A stretch of DNA of 64,000 nt from NCBI RefSeq assembly GCF_014163735.1, contig NZ_JACJDV010000002.1, positions 1 to 64,000 on the forward strand, written 5' to 3'. Under the pieces are notes generated by a model. The model saw only the letters and a program-made list of their open reading frames with translations, made no database searches and was not told the origin of the DNA. Shown here one piece after another: positions 1 through 8,422 of this stretch; the first letter of the stretch is position 1, and every line of letters begins with the position of its first letter. This DNA comes from Shewanella sp. SR44-3 (GTDB lineage: Bacteria; Pseudomonadota; Gammaproteobacteria; Enterobacterales; Shewanellaceae). Made by a program: the position numbers and the translations under genes.

Positions 1-221
1 CTATGTACATATTTCTATGAACACTCTTTGTTGCATTGAGTTTAAATTTTTTGATTATCTAAAGCAGTTAAACTGATTTAAATAATTGTCGAATAACTCA
101 ATACCTGTGAGTGTCCACACAGATTACTTGATAAATTGTTAAAGAGCGTACACGCTACATGATGTTGATTCATTTGTTCTTTCAAACGTTGAATCGATTC
201 ACGCCGTGTCAGTGGTTGCGC
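1..221 (-). promoter_or_regulatory. rRNA operon leader with boxA antitermination site
   Basis: Read on the minus strand, positions 147-129 give GCTCTTTAACAATTTATCA, which is the boxA antitermination region of enteric rrn leaders. It is followed at 126-110 by TAATCTGTGTGGACAC, close to the E. coli rrn sequence after boxA. The 16S gene itself must start a short way left of base 1 and is not in the window. The transcript begins just left of the promoter at 222-249. The short open frame on the plus strand here (159-389) is not a gene. Confidence 0.88.
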
Positions 222-249
222 ATTATAGGCACTTCAATATTTCCTGCAA
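222..249 (-). promoter_or_regulatory. rrn P1-like sigma-70 promoter
   Basis: On the minus strand there is a -35 TTGCAG (249-244), a 16-base spacer and a perfect -10 TATAAT (227-222), followed by a GC-rich discriminator GCGC. This is the layout of strong, stringently controlled rrn P1 promoters, and it lies about 75 bases upstream of boxA. An A/T-rich stretch upstream (about 250-280) could act as an UP element. Confidence 0.85.
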
Positions 250-469
250 CCCCTTTAAAGACTTTTCTTTATAAAAGCGCATCAAGCGAACACTTTTCAG
301 TCGAAACGGTGTTTTTATCGACTTCAAATGCTGTGCTGCAGGGGTTTTCTGCATATTTACTGACGTTTAGTGTGGTTTCCCCCACTTAATCCTGTACATA
401 GATAGCTAATACCTTATTAGCATCTTACTAAACATGCGACTTTAGCGGCTTATCTAAACCAAACGCTAA

Positions 470-1027
470 CTAAAGGCTGGCTAAGTAACCTGGCACTTGG
501 GCAATGCTGTCTACTACTCTAGTCGCAAGTTCAATTCCAGCATCATCGACCGTTTTACCGCTGCGCACCAGAATTGATGTACCAACTCCTGCAGCAATGG
601 CGGCGCGCATATCATCGGCCTTGTCACCTACCATCACAGACTGACTTAAATCGATATTTAAAAACTGCGCGGCATCTATCAGCATACCTGGCTTAGGTTT
701 TCTGCAATCACAATCTTGCTTATACTCGCCTATGCCTTTTTCATTGTGATGGGGACAATAATAGATCCCATCAAGCTCAACGCCTTTGTCGGCAAAGTTC
801 CAATCCATCCACTCAGTTAATGAATGAAAATCGTCTTCACTGTACATGCCCCGAGCAATACCCGATTGATTGGTTACTACTACTAATAGGTAGCCCATTT
901 TCTTTAATGCAAGGCAAGCGTCAAACACGCCTTCTATATACTCAAAATCATCGACAAGGTGAACATACCCAGTGTCTTTATTGATAACTCCATCTCTATC
1001 TAAAAATACGGCCTTTCTCACAGTCAT
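470..1027 (-). CDS. gmhB: D-glycero-beta-D-manno-heptose-1,7-bisphosphate 7-phosphatase
   Basis: This HAD-superfamily phosphatase removes the C7 phosphate of heptose bisphosphate in the cytoplasm, on the path to ADP-heptose for the LPS inner core. The 185 residues carry the HAD nucleophile motif FLDRDGVIN near residue 8, the second motif VVTNQSG, a zinc-binding loop beginning CPHH and ending [10 protein letters not shown], and the C-terminal VGDKADD acid motif. Length matches the family (about 190). It lies directly upstream of an rRNA operon in the same direction, as in E. coli, where gmhB precedes rrnH. No terminator is obvious between it and the rrn promoter. Confidence 0.93.
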   Translation of the reverse strand: MTVRKAVFLDRDGVINKDTGYVHLVDDFEYIEGVFDACLALKKMGYLLVVVTNQSGIARGMYSEDDFHSLTEWMDWNFADKGVELDGIYYCPHHNEKGIGEYKQDCDCRKPKPGMLIDAAQFLNIDLSQSVMVGDKADDMRAAIAAGVGTSILVRSGKTVDDAGIELATRVVDSIAQVPGYLASL

Positions 1028-1252
1028 TCACTCCTATCATTTTTCTGTGTAGATTATCCCACCCTCTTAAGCAGGGAGCCACACAAACCTTGGCCTGCTA
1101 GCCGATAAATATTTTTACTTTGATAAAATTCAGACTAAAGAGTAATCTTGCTCGGCACTTTTAGCTGTCGCTTCTGGGGTTATCAGCGCTGAACGTATTA
1201 TCGGTGCACAGCTTTACTGACTTTATTCACCGTGTTTTTACTTTGGTTGCCC

Positions 1253-1924
1253 ATGAATTTATCTTCGCCTGTTGTCCATAAAACTCGTAGCCAAGTGGTA
1301 TTGCACACACTGAGGGAGTGGATCTTATCAGGGCAGATTAAAGGTGGCCAAGCTATTCGCCAGTCTTATATTGCTGAGCAGCTCAATGTGAGCCGCATTC
1401 CAGTACGTGAGGCGCTGGTGCAATTGGATACTGAAGGGTTAGTCAATTTTGAACCCCATAAAGGTGCCACCGCGACCTTGCTATCAGTGATCCAGGTGAC
1501 CGAGCTTTTTGAGCTCAGGGCCATGATTGAAGCCGATTTACTTGCAAAAGCAATTCCGAATCTGCAAGATGAGGACCTAGACAAGGCAGAGCAAGTATTA
1601 ACGCAATTGGAATTGGCTTTTAAGCTTGAAAGTTCCGTCGCAACGTGGAGCGAGCTTAACATGCAGTTCCATACTTGCTTATATCAAGCAGCAGGCCGTG
1701 CCCATACTCTTGATATTGTCAAAGGACTCAATACTCATAGCGATCGTTATATCAGATTACAACTGCTACACACGGGTGGCATTCCCACTGCCGAGAGAGA
1801 GCATAGAGCCCTACTCGATTTTTGTAAGAATAAAGATGTTGCTGGCGCCAGCGAGTTATTACGCCAACATATTCTAGGTGCTTTGGCCGCAATAAAAGTC
1901 TTGGTTGAGAAGCAATTGAGTTAA
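1253..1924 (+). CDS. GntR-family transcriptional regulator (FCD subfamily)
   Basis: A GntR repressor or activator with an N-terminal winged helix-turn-helix (residues about 10-75, including the motif RQSYIAEQLNVSRIPVREAL) and a C-terminal all-helical FCD ligand-binding domain (about 85-220; conserved residues in ELRAMIEADL and the metal-ligand-like histidines of FHTCLYQAAG and REHRAL). FCD domains usually bind small carboxylic acids. I start it at the ATG at 1253 because the upstream GTG at 1232 adds seven residues that do not look like family sequence. It precedes the FabH-like gene by 90 bases, so it may control it; the ligand is unknown. Confidence 0.85.
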   Translation: MNLSSPVVHKTRSQVVLHTLREWILSGQIKGGQAIRQSYIAEQLNVSRIPVREALVQLDTEGLVNFEPHKGATATLLSVIQVTELFELRAMIEADLLAKAIPNLQDEDLDKAEQVLTQLELAFKLESSVATWSELNMQFHTCLYQAAGRAHTLDIVKGLNTHSDRYIRLQLLHTGGIPTAEREHRALLDFCKNKDVAGASELLRQHILGALAAIKVLVEKQLS

Positions 1925-2014
1925 TACCCTTGTAGCCGCTCAAGCAGTTAACTGCAGCGCTCAACCATTTCATTCTTCTATTATATTTACCGTTTTATTT
2001 TGAGAGAACATACA

Positions 2015-3094
2015 ATGCAGTACGCTCATATCACAGGTTGGGGAAAATGTGTCCCACCGGCTACACTCACCAACGAAGACCTTGCTACGTTCATGGAAAC
2101 CTCTGATGAGTGGATTAAATCACGCACAGGTATTAGCGAGCGTCACATTAGCCATGTGAACACCTCTGAAATGGCCAGCGTTGCCGCTCAGCACGCACTC
2201 GCGGCAGCAGGCATAGATGGCAGTGAACTTGACTTAATTATTTTAGCTTCAGCAAGCCCTGACACCTTAATTCCTAACATAGCATCAGCGGTACAGGTTA
2301 GCATTGGCGCCACTTGCGGAGCCTTCGATATCAACGCCGCTTGCAGTGGTTTTTTATATGGTCTTGGTCTTGCTAGTTCATTGATTAAAAGCGGTCAAAA
2401 TCAGAAAATTTTAGTGATCGGCGCTGAGCGTCTGTCATTTTATTTAGATTGGTCACGTCGTGATACAGCAGTGTTATTCGGCGATGGCGCCGGCGCAGTC
2501 ATTCTTGAAGCCAGCGCTGAAGAAGGCGGCGTGCTCGGTTATGAGCTCAATAACGACCCTGAAGGCCGCGATATTTTAAAATCACAGTTTGGCAGTCAAA
2601 TGGACAGGTTCGATGCCAGCTCACTGGATTTTTTTATTCAGTTTAACGGCCAAGAAATCTTCAAACGTGCCATCAATGGCATGGGCAGCTTAAGTGCCAA
2701 AGTATTAGATAAGTGCCAGTTGGATAAAGACGATATTGATTTTGTTATCCCGCATCAAGCCAATGAGCGCATTATCGACACCTTAGTTAGCCGGATGAAA
2801 ATTCCTAAAGAGAAAGCCTTTGTGAACATTGCCAAATACGGTAATACCTCGGCGGCCACGATTCCAATCGCTATTTGTGACGCCCTAGAGCAAGGTTTGA
2901 TTAAACCGCAGCAGAAAATTCTATCTTGCGCTTTCGGTGCTGGATTAACCTCTGCAGCAGCGGTATTCCAGTGGGGCGATAGAGTGACGCCTATCAACCT
3001 CAGCGATGCGCAATTACCTCCTTGTGACAAGACGGCATTAGAGCTTATCAAACCTGCGGTGGATTACTTCTTAAAGCCTGATGTAAACGTTTAA
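2015..3094 (+). CDS. FabH-family 3-oxoacyl-ACP synthase III
   Basis: A thiolase-fold ketosynthase that condenses an acyl-CoA with malonyl-ACP, or a related acceptor, in the cytoplasm. The Cys-His-Asn triad of FabH is visible: Cys in [10 protein letters not shown] (about residue 112), His in PHQANERI and Asn in YGNTSAAT. At 359 residues it is longer than housekeeping FabH (about 317), with an extra tail after the usual end, and it is not in a fab cluster. It is therefore probably a second FabH-type enzyme with its own acyl starter. The ATG at 2015 has GAGAGA just upstream (2002-2007). A strong terminator follows. Confidence 0.85.
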   Translation: MQYAHITGWGKCVPPATLTNEDLATFMETSDEWIKSRTGISERHISHVNTSEMASVAAQHALAAAGIDGSELDLIILASASPDTLIPNIASAVQVSIGATCGAFDINAACSGFLYGLGLASSLIKSGQNQKILVIGAERLSFYLDWSRRDTAVLFGDGAGAVILEASAEEGGVLGYELNNDPEGRDILKSQFGSQMDRFDASSLDFFIQFNGQEIFKRAINGMGSLSAKVLDKCQLDKDDIDFVIPHQANERIIDTLVSRMKIPKEKAFVNIAKYGNTSAATIPIAICDALEQGLIKPQQKILSCAFGAGLTSAAAVFQWGDRVTPINLSDAQLPPCDKTALELIKPAVDYFLKPDVNV

Positions 3095-3119
3095 TATTCA
3101 TTGCGATAAACGCGCTAAC

Positions 3120-3169
3120 GCCAGCACTAACATTACCCTTAGCATTGGTGTTAGTGCTGGCTTTTTTTT
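3120..3169 (+). terminator. Rho-independent terminator of the FabH-like gene
   Basis: A perfect 13-bp stem (GCCAGCACTAACA at 3120-3132 paired with 3149-3161) is followed by eight T residues on the plus strand. It starts 25 bases after the stop codon. Confidence 0.93.
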
Positions 3170-3210
3170 GCTCTAATTACGTCATTTCTTAACTATAAAA
3201 CCCATAGCCG

Positions 3211-3936
3211 CTATGCAAACTGCAGTAATTGCCACGGGCTGAGTTTATCTTTACCCGCTATCGCCGCCATTTGTGCCACGAGTAATTCAGCGCAGGCCAG
3301 TGCATCTATTTGTGCGCTGTGCGCTGCATAAGTGGGCAATCCATGGCGTTTACGGCAAGCATCTAGTCGCAGGCAATCTTGTTTCAGCACGCTATGTTGA
3401 GATAACCAACGCCGCTTAGCGATAGCCAAGGTATCAATAAAAGGCAGCGGACAGGGGCTCTGATAAAGCCGCTCAAATTGGACCTGAATAAAACCTAGAT
3501 CCAGCGGTGCATTGTGGGCCACCAGTATATGGCCACGGCTTTCAGTGATAAACCATGCCATAGCCTCATCCAACGCCATGCCTTTAGCCAAAGCACTGTC
3601 GCTTAACCCATGAAAAGTGGCACTGTTGCCTACTCCGCCATTAATCGCCACTGTGCGGTGCTGCGCCTTAGCTAACGGAATCTCAGCGCCATAAATCGGC
3701 ACTAGCCCAATACTGACGATTTGCTCTGTATTAGGGTCAAGCCCTGTGGTTTCTAAATCGATGGCCATTAACGGCAGCTCACGCAGGCATAACTGTAATT
3801 GGCTTTGCTTTGCTCCCTGTTGATCAGATGGCTTCAGGGTTAAAGCTAACGCCGCCTGTTGATAATCCAGCAAAATGGGATGACTTGGCTTTGGGGCCAA
3901 TACACACTGCAGTTTAAATTTAAGGGCGCTTAGCAT
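3211..3936 (-). CDS. DEDDh 3'-5' exonuclease (DnaQ/PolC epsilon-like)
   Basis: A 241-residue DnaQ-fold exonuclease. The DEDDh metal and catalytic residues appear as MAIDLETTGLD (Exo I, about residue 58), HNAPLDLGF (Exo II) and AHSAQIDALA (Exo III with the catalytic His). The roughly 50 residues before Exo I are extra and of unknown role. Its ATG overlaps the stop of the upstream DUF294 gene by one base (TGATG), so the two are translationally coupled and probably act together. No tau or polymerase-binding tail is seen, so it is not replicative DnaQ. The substrate is unknown. Confidence 0.86.
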   Translation of the reverse strand: MLSALKFKLQCVLAPKPSHPILLDYQQAALALTLKPSDQQGAKQSQLQLCLRELPLMAIDLETTGLDPNTEQIVSIGLVPIYGAEIPLAKAQHRTVAINGGVGNSATFHGLSDSALAKGMALDEAMAWFITESRGHILVAHNAPLDLGFIQVQFERLYQSPCPLPFIDTLAIAKRRWLSQHSVLKQDCLRLDACRKRHGLPTYAAHSAQIDALACAELLVAQMAAIAGKDKLSPWQLLQFA

Positions 3937-5783
3937 CAGAGGCTTCGCATAAATTTAAGTTTAACCCCAGACTGCGCCTCATGAACCACTTTGAAGGCAT
4001 CTCGTAATTGGTGACGCAATAATGATGAAATTTGCTGCGGCTTCAAATAATTAGTGATTTCATGGCCATCACTGACCTGTGCCCCTTGATTAGCTAAGCG
4101 CATATGCGCAATAAATTCATGGGCATCCCCAAGATTTAACGCATCACTTCTTACTAATACTTTACTGTCCATCAAAGCGCGGATCCGCTTGGCGGTATTG
4201 ACCTCTTTTAAGCCGACACTTAAGGCATACACCCGCGCGATATCATTAATCAGTGCACTGCCCTTGTGTTTAAGATCCATGCCTTTGACTTCACTGCCAT
4301 CACGTTCAAGGACAAATTTTCTAAAAAAACCCAGTGGTGGCGACTCTGTTAGGGCATTCGCAGCCATGCCTGCCAAGAAAATATCATTGCCTTGAGTTTC
4401 TGCCAGTACAGTATCTTGCAGGGCATCAAATAGACTCCCTGGGCCAAAAACGGCGCGCATATCAAAGAAAATACTCGCGTGCATCAAAGCTTTAGGCTCT
4501 GGGGTATTCACCCATCCAGAAAAACGCTGTTGCCACTTTTTAAGCGACATTCGCCACGTGGGATTTTGCGCCATGATCCCGCCGGGGCAATAAACATAAC
4601 CACAGGCATCAAGGCCCTTGCATACCCCATGACTCAACTTGTCAAAATAAGCGGCGGCGAATTCATCGGGTTCTTCCGCAAGTAGCAGGCCGTTGTCTTG
4701 ATCTGAACAGCCGCCTTGATCTTGCCGGCCCTGTGAGCCAAACGCCAACCAGCAAAATGCCATTGGAGCTTCACCCAGCAAGCGTTGATTTAAGATAATA
4801 AGTCGCCGAGTAAGTGCATCCGTCATTGAGGTGAGCACTCGGCCAATTTCTTGGGCTCTTGCATCGGCGCTTATCAAGTTTTGCAATAACAATGGGATGT
4901 GTTTACTAACGCGAATTAATGCATCGATATCATTTTGGCGCTCAATCTCACCAATAAGCAGTAACGGCTGTGAGCCTTGGGAGCGCAAAATATCGGTACT
5001 GGTGACCATACCAACGGCAACACCAGCATCCACCACTGGCAAGTGATGAATATTGTGCTCACTCATGGCAAGCATGGCTTCAAAGATTAAGGTGCTGGGC
5101 TCTGCTGTCACAGGTTGCAGGGTCATCACTTGCTGTACTTGCGTGTCACCGCTGCGGTTATCGGCCACCACTCGGTTTCTCAAATCACGATCCGTTAATA
5201 TCCCTATTAATCGTTGCTGTTCTAGCACCAATACCGAAGATACGCGGGCATCACGCATCACTTTTGCCGCTGCACACACACTTGAGCCAGAAGGGATACT
5301 GATGGGCCGTTTGGACATAATGCTGTGAATTTGGCTTGTGGTGATAAGCTCTTTGGCCTTAAAGCGGCCTTGATCTCGAAGGCGCTTGGCAAAAGCGCGG
5401 TTAAAGAAACGCTCAACATTGGGTTCTTGTGCCTTAAGACTTAAAAATAAGCTTTGGGGCAGATGATAGACCAAACTGTCTTCTAAAATCGCGACCTTAT
5501 TGACCACCTCCTCCCCTGAGAGCAAGGTCGAAAAGCCAAAAAACTCCCCTTCTGCTACCCTGTCCACCAGCACCCCATCGGGATCGCGCACTTCAAACGC
5601 GCCGCTGCGAACTAAATAGAGTTTAGGAGCGATGGGATCAAAATTCACAAAACCCATGGCTTTAGTGTAATAGCCGATCGTCAGCTGGCGGGCACATTGA
5701 GCTATGGTGTCGGCGGACAATGCATTAAAAGGCGCTATTGAGCTGAGAAAGTCTTCAATGGGTTGTAACTCACTGGCATCCAT
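3936..5783 (-). CDS. cNMP-binding/CBS/DUF294 nucleotidyltransferase-like signalling protein
   Basis: A 615-residue cytoplasmic multidomain protein. Domains in order are a cyclic-nucleotide-binding fold (about 15-125), a CBS pair (about 155-275), a DUF294 nucleotidyltransferase-like domain with FGSQGRQDQGGCSDQDN (about 340-365; the GS...SDxD pattern seen in GlnD and other Pol-beta-type transferases), and a helical DUF294 C-terminal domain. The architecture suggests ligand-regulated nucleotidyl transfer, by analogy with GlnD, but no substrate is established. It is coupled to the exonuclease downstream and lies behind the solute-symporter genes, a grouping I recall from other gammaproteobacteria. 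Confidence 0.85.
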   Translation of the reverse strand: MDASELQPIEDFLSSIAPFNALSADTIAQCARQLTIGYYTKAMGFVNFDPIAPKLYLVRSGAFEVRDPDGVLVDRVAEGEFFGFSTLLSGEEVVNKVAILEDSLVYHLPQSLFLSLKAQEPNVERFFNRAFAKRLRDQGRFKAKELITTSQIHSIMSKRPISIPSGSSVCAAAKVMRDARVSSVLVLEQQRLIGILTDRDLRNRVVADNRSGDTQVQQVMTLQPVTAEPSTLIFEAMLAMSEHNIHHLPVVDAGVAVGMVTSTDILRSQGSQPLLLIGEIERQNDIDALIRVSKHIPLLLQNLISADARAQEIGRVLTSMTDALTRRLIILNQRLLGEAPMAFCWLAFGSQGRQDQGGCSDQDNGLLLAEEPDEFAAAYFDKLSHGVCKGLDACGYVYCPGGIMAQNPTWRMSLKKWQQRFSGWVNTPEPKALMHASIFFDMRAVFGPGSLFDALQDTVLAETQGNDIFLAGMAANALTESPPLGFFRKFVLERDGSEVKGMDLKHKGSALINDIARVYALSVGLKEVNTAKRIRALMDSKVLVRSDALNLGDAHEFIAHMRLANQGAQVSDGHEITNYLKPQQISSLLRHQLRDAFKVVHEAQSGVKLKFMRSL

Positions 5784-5960
5784 AACATCCCCCTTAATCC
5801 CGCGCGGCTCTTATTCAAGTTTGATACTATCATCGCACAAGCCTTACTTTACTATCAGTGACTATAACGCGGCGTTTAGGTCATTGACTATAAGACTAAA
5901 GCCTATGCATCTATGATGGTAGTTAACGACACTCACGTTAGACAGAAAAGCGTGAAACAT

Positions 5961-5982
5961 AAAAAAGGACGCCGAAGCGTCC
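5961..5982 (-). terminator. Terminator downstream of the symporter genes
   Basis: On the minus strand a 6-bp GC-rich stem (GGACGC / GCGTCC, 5982-5967) with a four-base loop is followed by six T residues (5966-5961). It separates the symporter pair from the DUF294 gene, which would then need its own promoter or readthrough. Confidence 0.8.
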
Positions 5983-6058
5983 TAATATTCATAATTAAAG
6001 CTGTGATTGCATAAATAAGTAACTAATTAACTAAGGATATTAATGGCTATTGCCGTAG

Positions 6059-7777
6059 TTAATGATCTTGCGCATTACCTGAACCTTTAGGGAAACGAAT
6101 AGACTCCACCATGGCAACCACATCCTCAGGGACAGCTTTAGTGATCTTACTGACCAGAAAGGCCACTGCAAAATTAACCATCATGCCAACCATACCTATA
6201 CCTTCTGGCGAAATGCCCATAAACCAATTATCTGCGGTGTTGGCCTCTACATTGATAAATTTGAAATACACTATATAACCTGCTGTAAACAATAAACCAC
6301 TCAACATGCCTAACACAGCACCTTCCTTATTAACCGTTTTAGAGAAAATACCCATGATGATTGCAGGAAACAAAGAAGCTGCCGCTAATCCAAAGGCTAT
6401 TGCAACCACTGCCGCCACAAAGCCCGGTGGATTAATGCCAAAGTAGCCTGCCATTACAATACCCAGCGCCGCTGCAATGCGAGCATAAAGCAGCTCTTTT
6501 TGATCTGAGATATCTGGCATCAAGTTTTTCTTAAGTAAGTCATGGGAGACTGATGTTGAAATCACCAGCAAAAGACCCGCAGAGGTTGACAGAGCTGCAG
6601 CTAAGCCACCCGCGGCCACAAGGGCTATCACCCAAGCCGGTAAGTCTGCGATTTCAGGCGTTGCCAACACCATGATATCTCTATCGATATCCATCTCATT
6701 GCGGTCACCGTTGGCGTAATAAATATTGCCGTCAGCATTTTTATCATCCCATGTGATTAGGCCGGTTTTCTCCCAGTTTTTGATCCATTGCGGCGCAGTT
6801 TCATAGGCAACCCCAGTCGACTCTGGACCATTAATGGTTTCTATCATATTCACCCGAGAGAATGCTGCTAATGCAGGGATTGTGGTGTACATAATGGCGA
6901 TAAAGACCAAAGCCCAACCCGCTGAAATACGTGAATCCTTTACCTTAGGCACAGTGAAGAAACGCACGATGACATGAGGTAAACCCGCAGTACCAAACAT
7001 TAAGGCGCCCGTGATGAAGAACACGTCAATCATGGATTTTGAGCCTTCAGTATATTGGGAGAAGCCTAATTCTGCTGATAGCCCATCGAGCTTATCCAGT
7101 AAATAGACGCCTGTGCCATTACCAGCTGCATCCACAAGTTCAGCACCAAAGCCAATTTGCGGTAAAATATGCCCTGTCATCATTACAGAGATAAAAATCG
7201 CTGGCACCATAAAAGCAAAAATCAGTACGCAATACTGGGCAACCTGAGTATAGGTAATACCTTTCATGCCACCAAGCACAGCGTAGAAGAACACCACCGC
7301 CATGCCTATATAGACACCGGTATCAATGTCCACCTCAAGGAAGCGTGAAAATACCACCCCGACGCCGCGCATCTGTCCAGCAATGTAAGTAAAACAAATG
7401 AAAATAGCGCAAATGACCGCCACAGTGCGAGCAACTTGAGAATAATATCTGTCACCAATAAAATCAGGCACAGTGAATTTGCCAAATTTGCGCAAATAAG
7501 GCGCCATACACAGGGCCAGCAGTACATAGCCACCGGTCCATCCCATCAAGTAGACAGAACCATCGTAACCGGTGAATGACACTATGCCCGCTAATGAAAT
7601 AAACGATGCCGCCGACATCCAGTCCGCCGCGGTGGCCATACCATTCATCACTGGGTGCACGCCGCCACCAGCAACATAGAATTCTTTAGTGGAACCTGCT
7701 CGCGCCCAAATCGCAATGCCGATATAGAGGGTAAACGTCGCGCCAACAATCAAATACGTTAATGTTTGAACATCCAT
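6059..7777 (-). CDS. Sodium:solute symporter large subunit, VC_2705 subfamily (ActP-like)
   Basis: An inner-membrane SSS-family symporter of 572 residues with about 13 predicted helices. SSS features include ATAADWMSAASFISLAGIV (first-helix sodium-site region), the GQMRGVG stretch and VIALVAAGGLAAALSTSAGLLL. It is usually annotated as a cation/acetate symporter, but the DUF4212 small subunit immediately upstream places it in the VC_2705 subfamily rather than with E. coli ActP, so acetate or another short carboxylate is likely but unproven. A hydrophilic insert around residues 315-370 is longer than in ActP. The gap to the small-subunit gene is 18 bases. Confidence 0.87.
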   Translation of the reverse strand: MDVQTLTYLIVGATFTLYIGIAIWARAGSTKEFYVAGGGVHPVMNGMATAADWMSAASFISLAGIVSFTGYDGSVYLMGWTGGYVLLALCMAPYLRKFGKFTVPDFIGDRYYSQVARTVAVICAIFICFTYIAGQMRGVGVVFSRFLEVDIDTGVYIGMAVVFFYAVLGGMKGITYTQVAQYCVLIFAFMVPAIFISVMMTGHILPQIGFGAELVDAAGNGTGVYLLDKLDGLSAELGFSQYTEGSKSMIDVFFITGALMFGTAGLPHVIVRFFTVPKVKDSRISAGWALVFIAIMYTTIPALAAFSRVNMIETINGPESTGVAYETAPQWIKNWEKTGLITWDDKNADGNIYYANGDRNEMDIDRDIMVLATPEIADLPAWVIALVAAGGLAAALSTSAGLLLVISTSVSHDLLKKNLMPDISDQKELLYARIAAALGIVMAGYFGINPPGFVAAVVAIAFGLAAASLFPAIIMGIFSKTVNKEGAVLGMLSGLLFTAGYIVYFKFINVEANTADNWFMGISPEGIGMVGMMVNFAVAFLVSKITKAVPEDVVAMVESIRFPKGSGNAQDH

Positions 7778-7795
7778 TTTAGTTCTCCTTAGCCA

Positions 7796-8062
7796 TTAGT
7801 CTTCATGGACGTTATATTTCTTATCTAGGGCATTAACCAAAGCCACATAGACAAAAATCAATGCCACAAACACATACATGGCCCCTTGCTGAGCAAACCA
7901 AAACCCCAACTTAAAGCCCATAAAATGGAACTCGTTCAATACATCAACCAAAAGAATACCGCAGCCAAATGACACCGCAGCCCAAATCGTCAGCAAGCCC
8001 AACACTAAGCGTAAATTCTCACGCCAATAGCCCGCAGCTTTATCATTGTTTTCAAAACCCAT
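7796..8062 (-). CDS. Sodium/substrate symporter small subunit (DUF4212)
   Basis: An 88-residue inner-membrane protein with two predicted helices. The pattern YWRENLRLVLGLLTIWAAVS, then FGCGILLVD and LGFWFAQQGAMYVFVALIFVY, is typical of the DUF4212 family, which is encoded next to VC_2705-type symporters. It has the same two-helix shape and position as YjcH (DUF485) before ActP in E. coli, but the sequence fits DUF4212 better. It is the first gene of the unit and has a CRP-like site 56 bases upstream. Confidence 0.87.
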   Translation of the reverse strand: MGFENNDKAAGYWRENLRLVLGLLTIWAAVSFGCGILLVDVLNEFHFMGFKLGFWFAQQGAMYVFVALIFVYVALVNALDKKYNVHED

Positions 8063-8117
8063 AGCGACTCCCCTGTGTGATTGTTATTAAAGTCAGTTTT
8101 AATCTAACAATTCACAC

Positions 8118-8133
8118 TGTGATAACAATCACG
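8118..8133 (-). promoter_or_regulatory. CRP-like binding site upstream of the symporter genes
   Basis: TGTGATAACAATCACG matches the consensus TGTGA-N6-TCACA at nine of the ten conserved positions. It lies 56 bases upstream of the small-subunit start codon. Catabolite control by cAMP-CRP is known for the E. coli acs-yjcH-actP genes, so the same logic is plausible here. The rest of the 8063-8422 intergenic region must also hold the promoter of the divergent diguanylate cyclase gene; I see no other clear element in it. Confidence 0.68.
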
Positions 8134-8422
8134 ACCTTAGTCTAATGGGATTGGCAACATTATTCAGGATGATAGGAAAGTAAATTTAATCATTTAAAAA
8201 CAATAAGTTAAAACAGCCCGCTAAGTAGGCAATTAAAATAACCACTATCACGCCTTAGACCAAAGTCGAGTCAACCTCAGCGCCTGCAAGCCGATTAACA
8301 ACTCAGAAATATTATTCTGCACAGTTGAATTGTTGGTTTTTTATGCGTTAGTCTGTCCATCGGCTATCTTGGCTTGTGATAGTGCTGTAACAAGGTTAGT
8401 CTTTTGTTATTACGATTGAAAA

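Noticed and set aside
159-389. 76-codon plus-strand frame at the left edge
   Set aside because: It runs opposite to, and through, the rrn promoter and leader; no ribosome-binding site or familiar sequence.
6059-8062. Naming the symporter genes actP and yjcH
   Set aside because: The small protein fits DUF4212, not DUF485, so the E. coli symbols would mislead.
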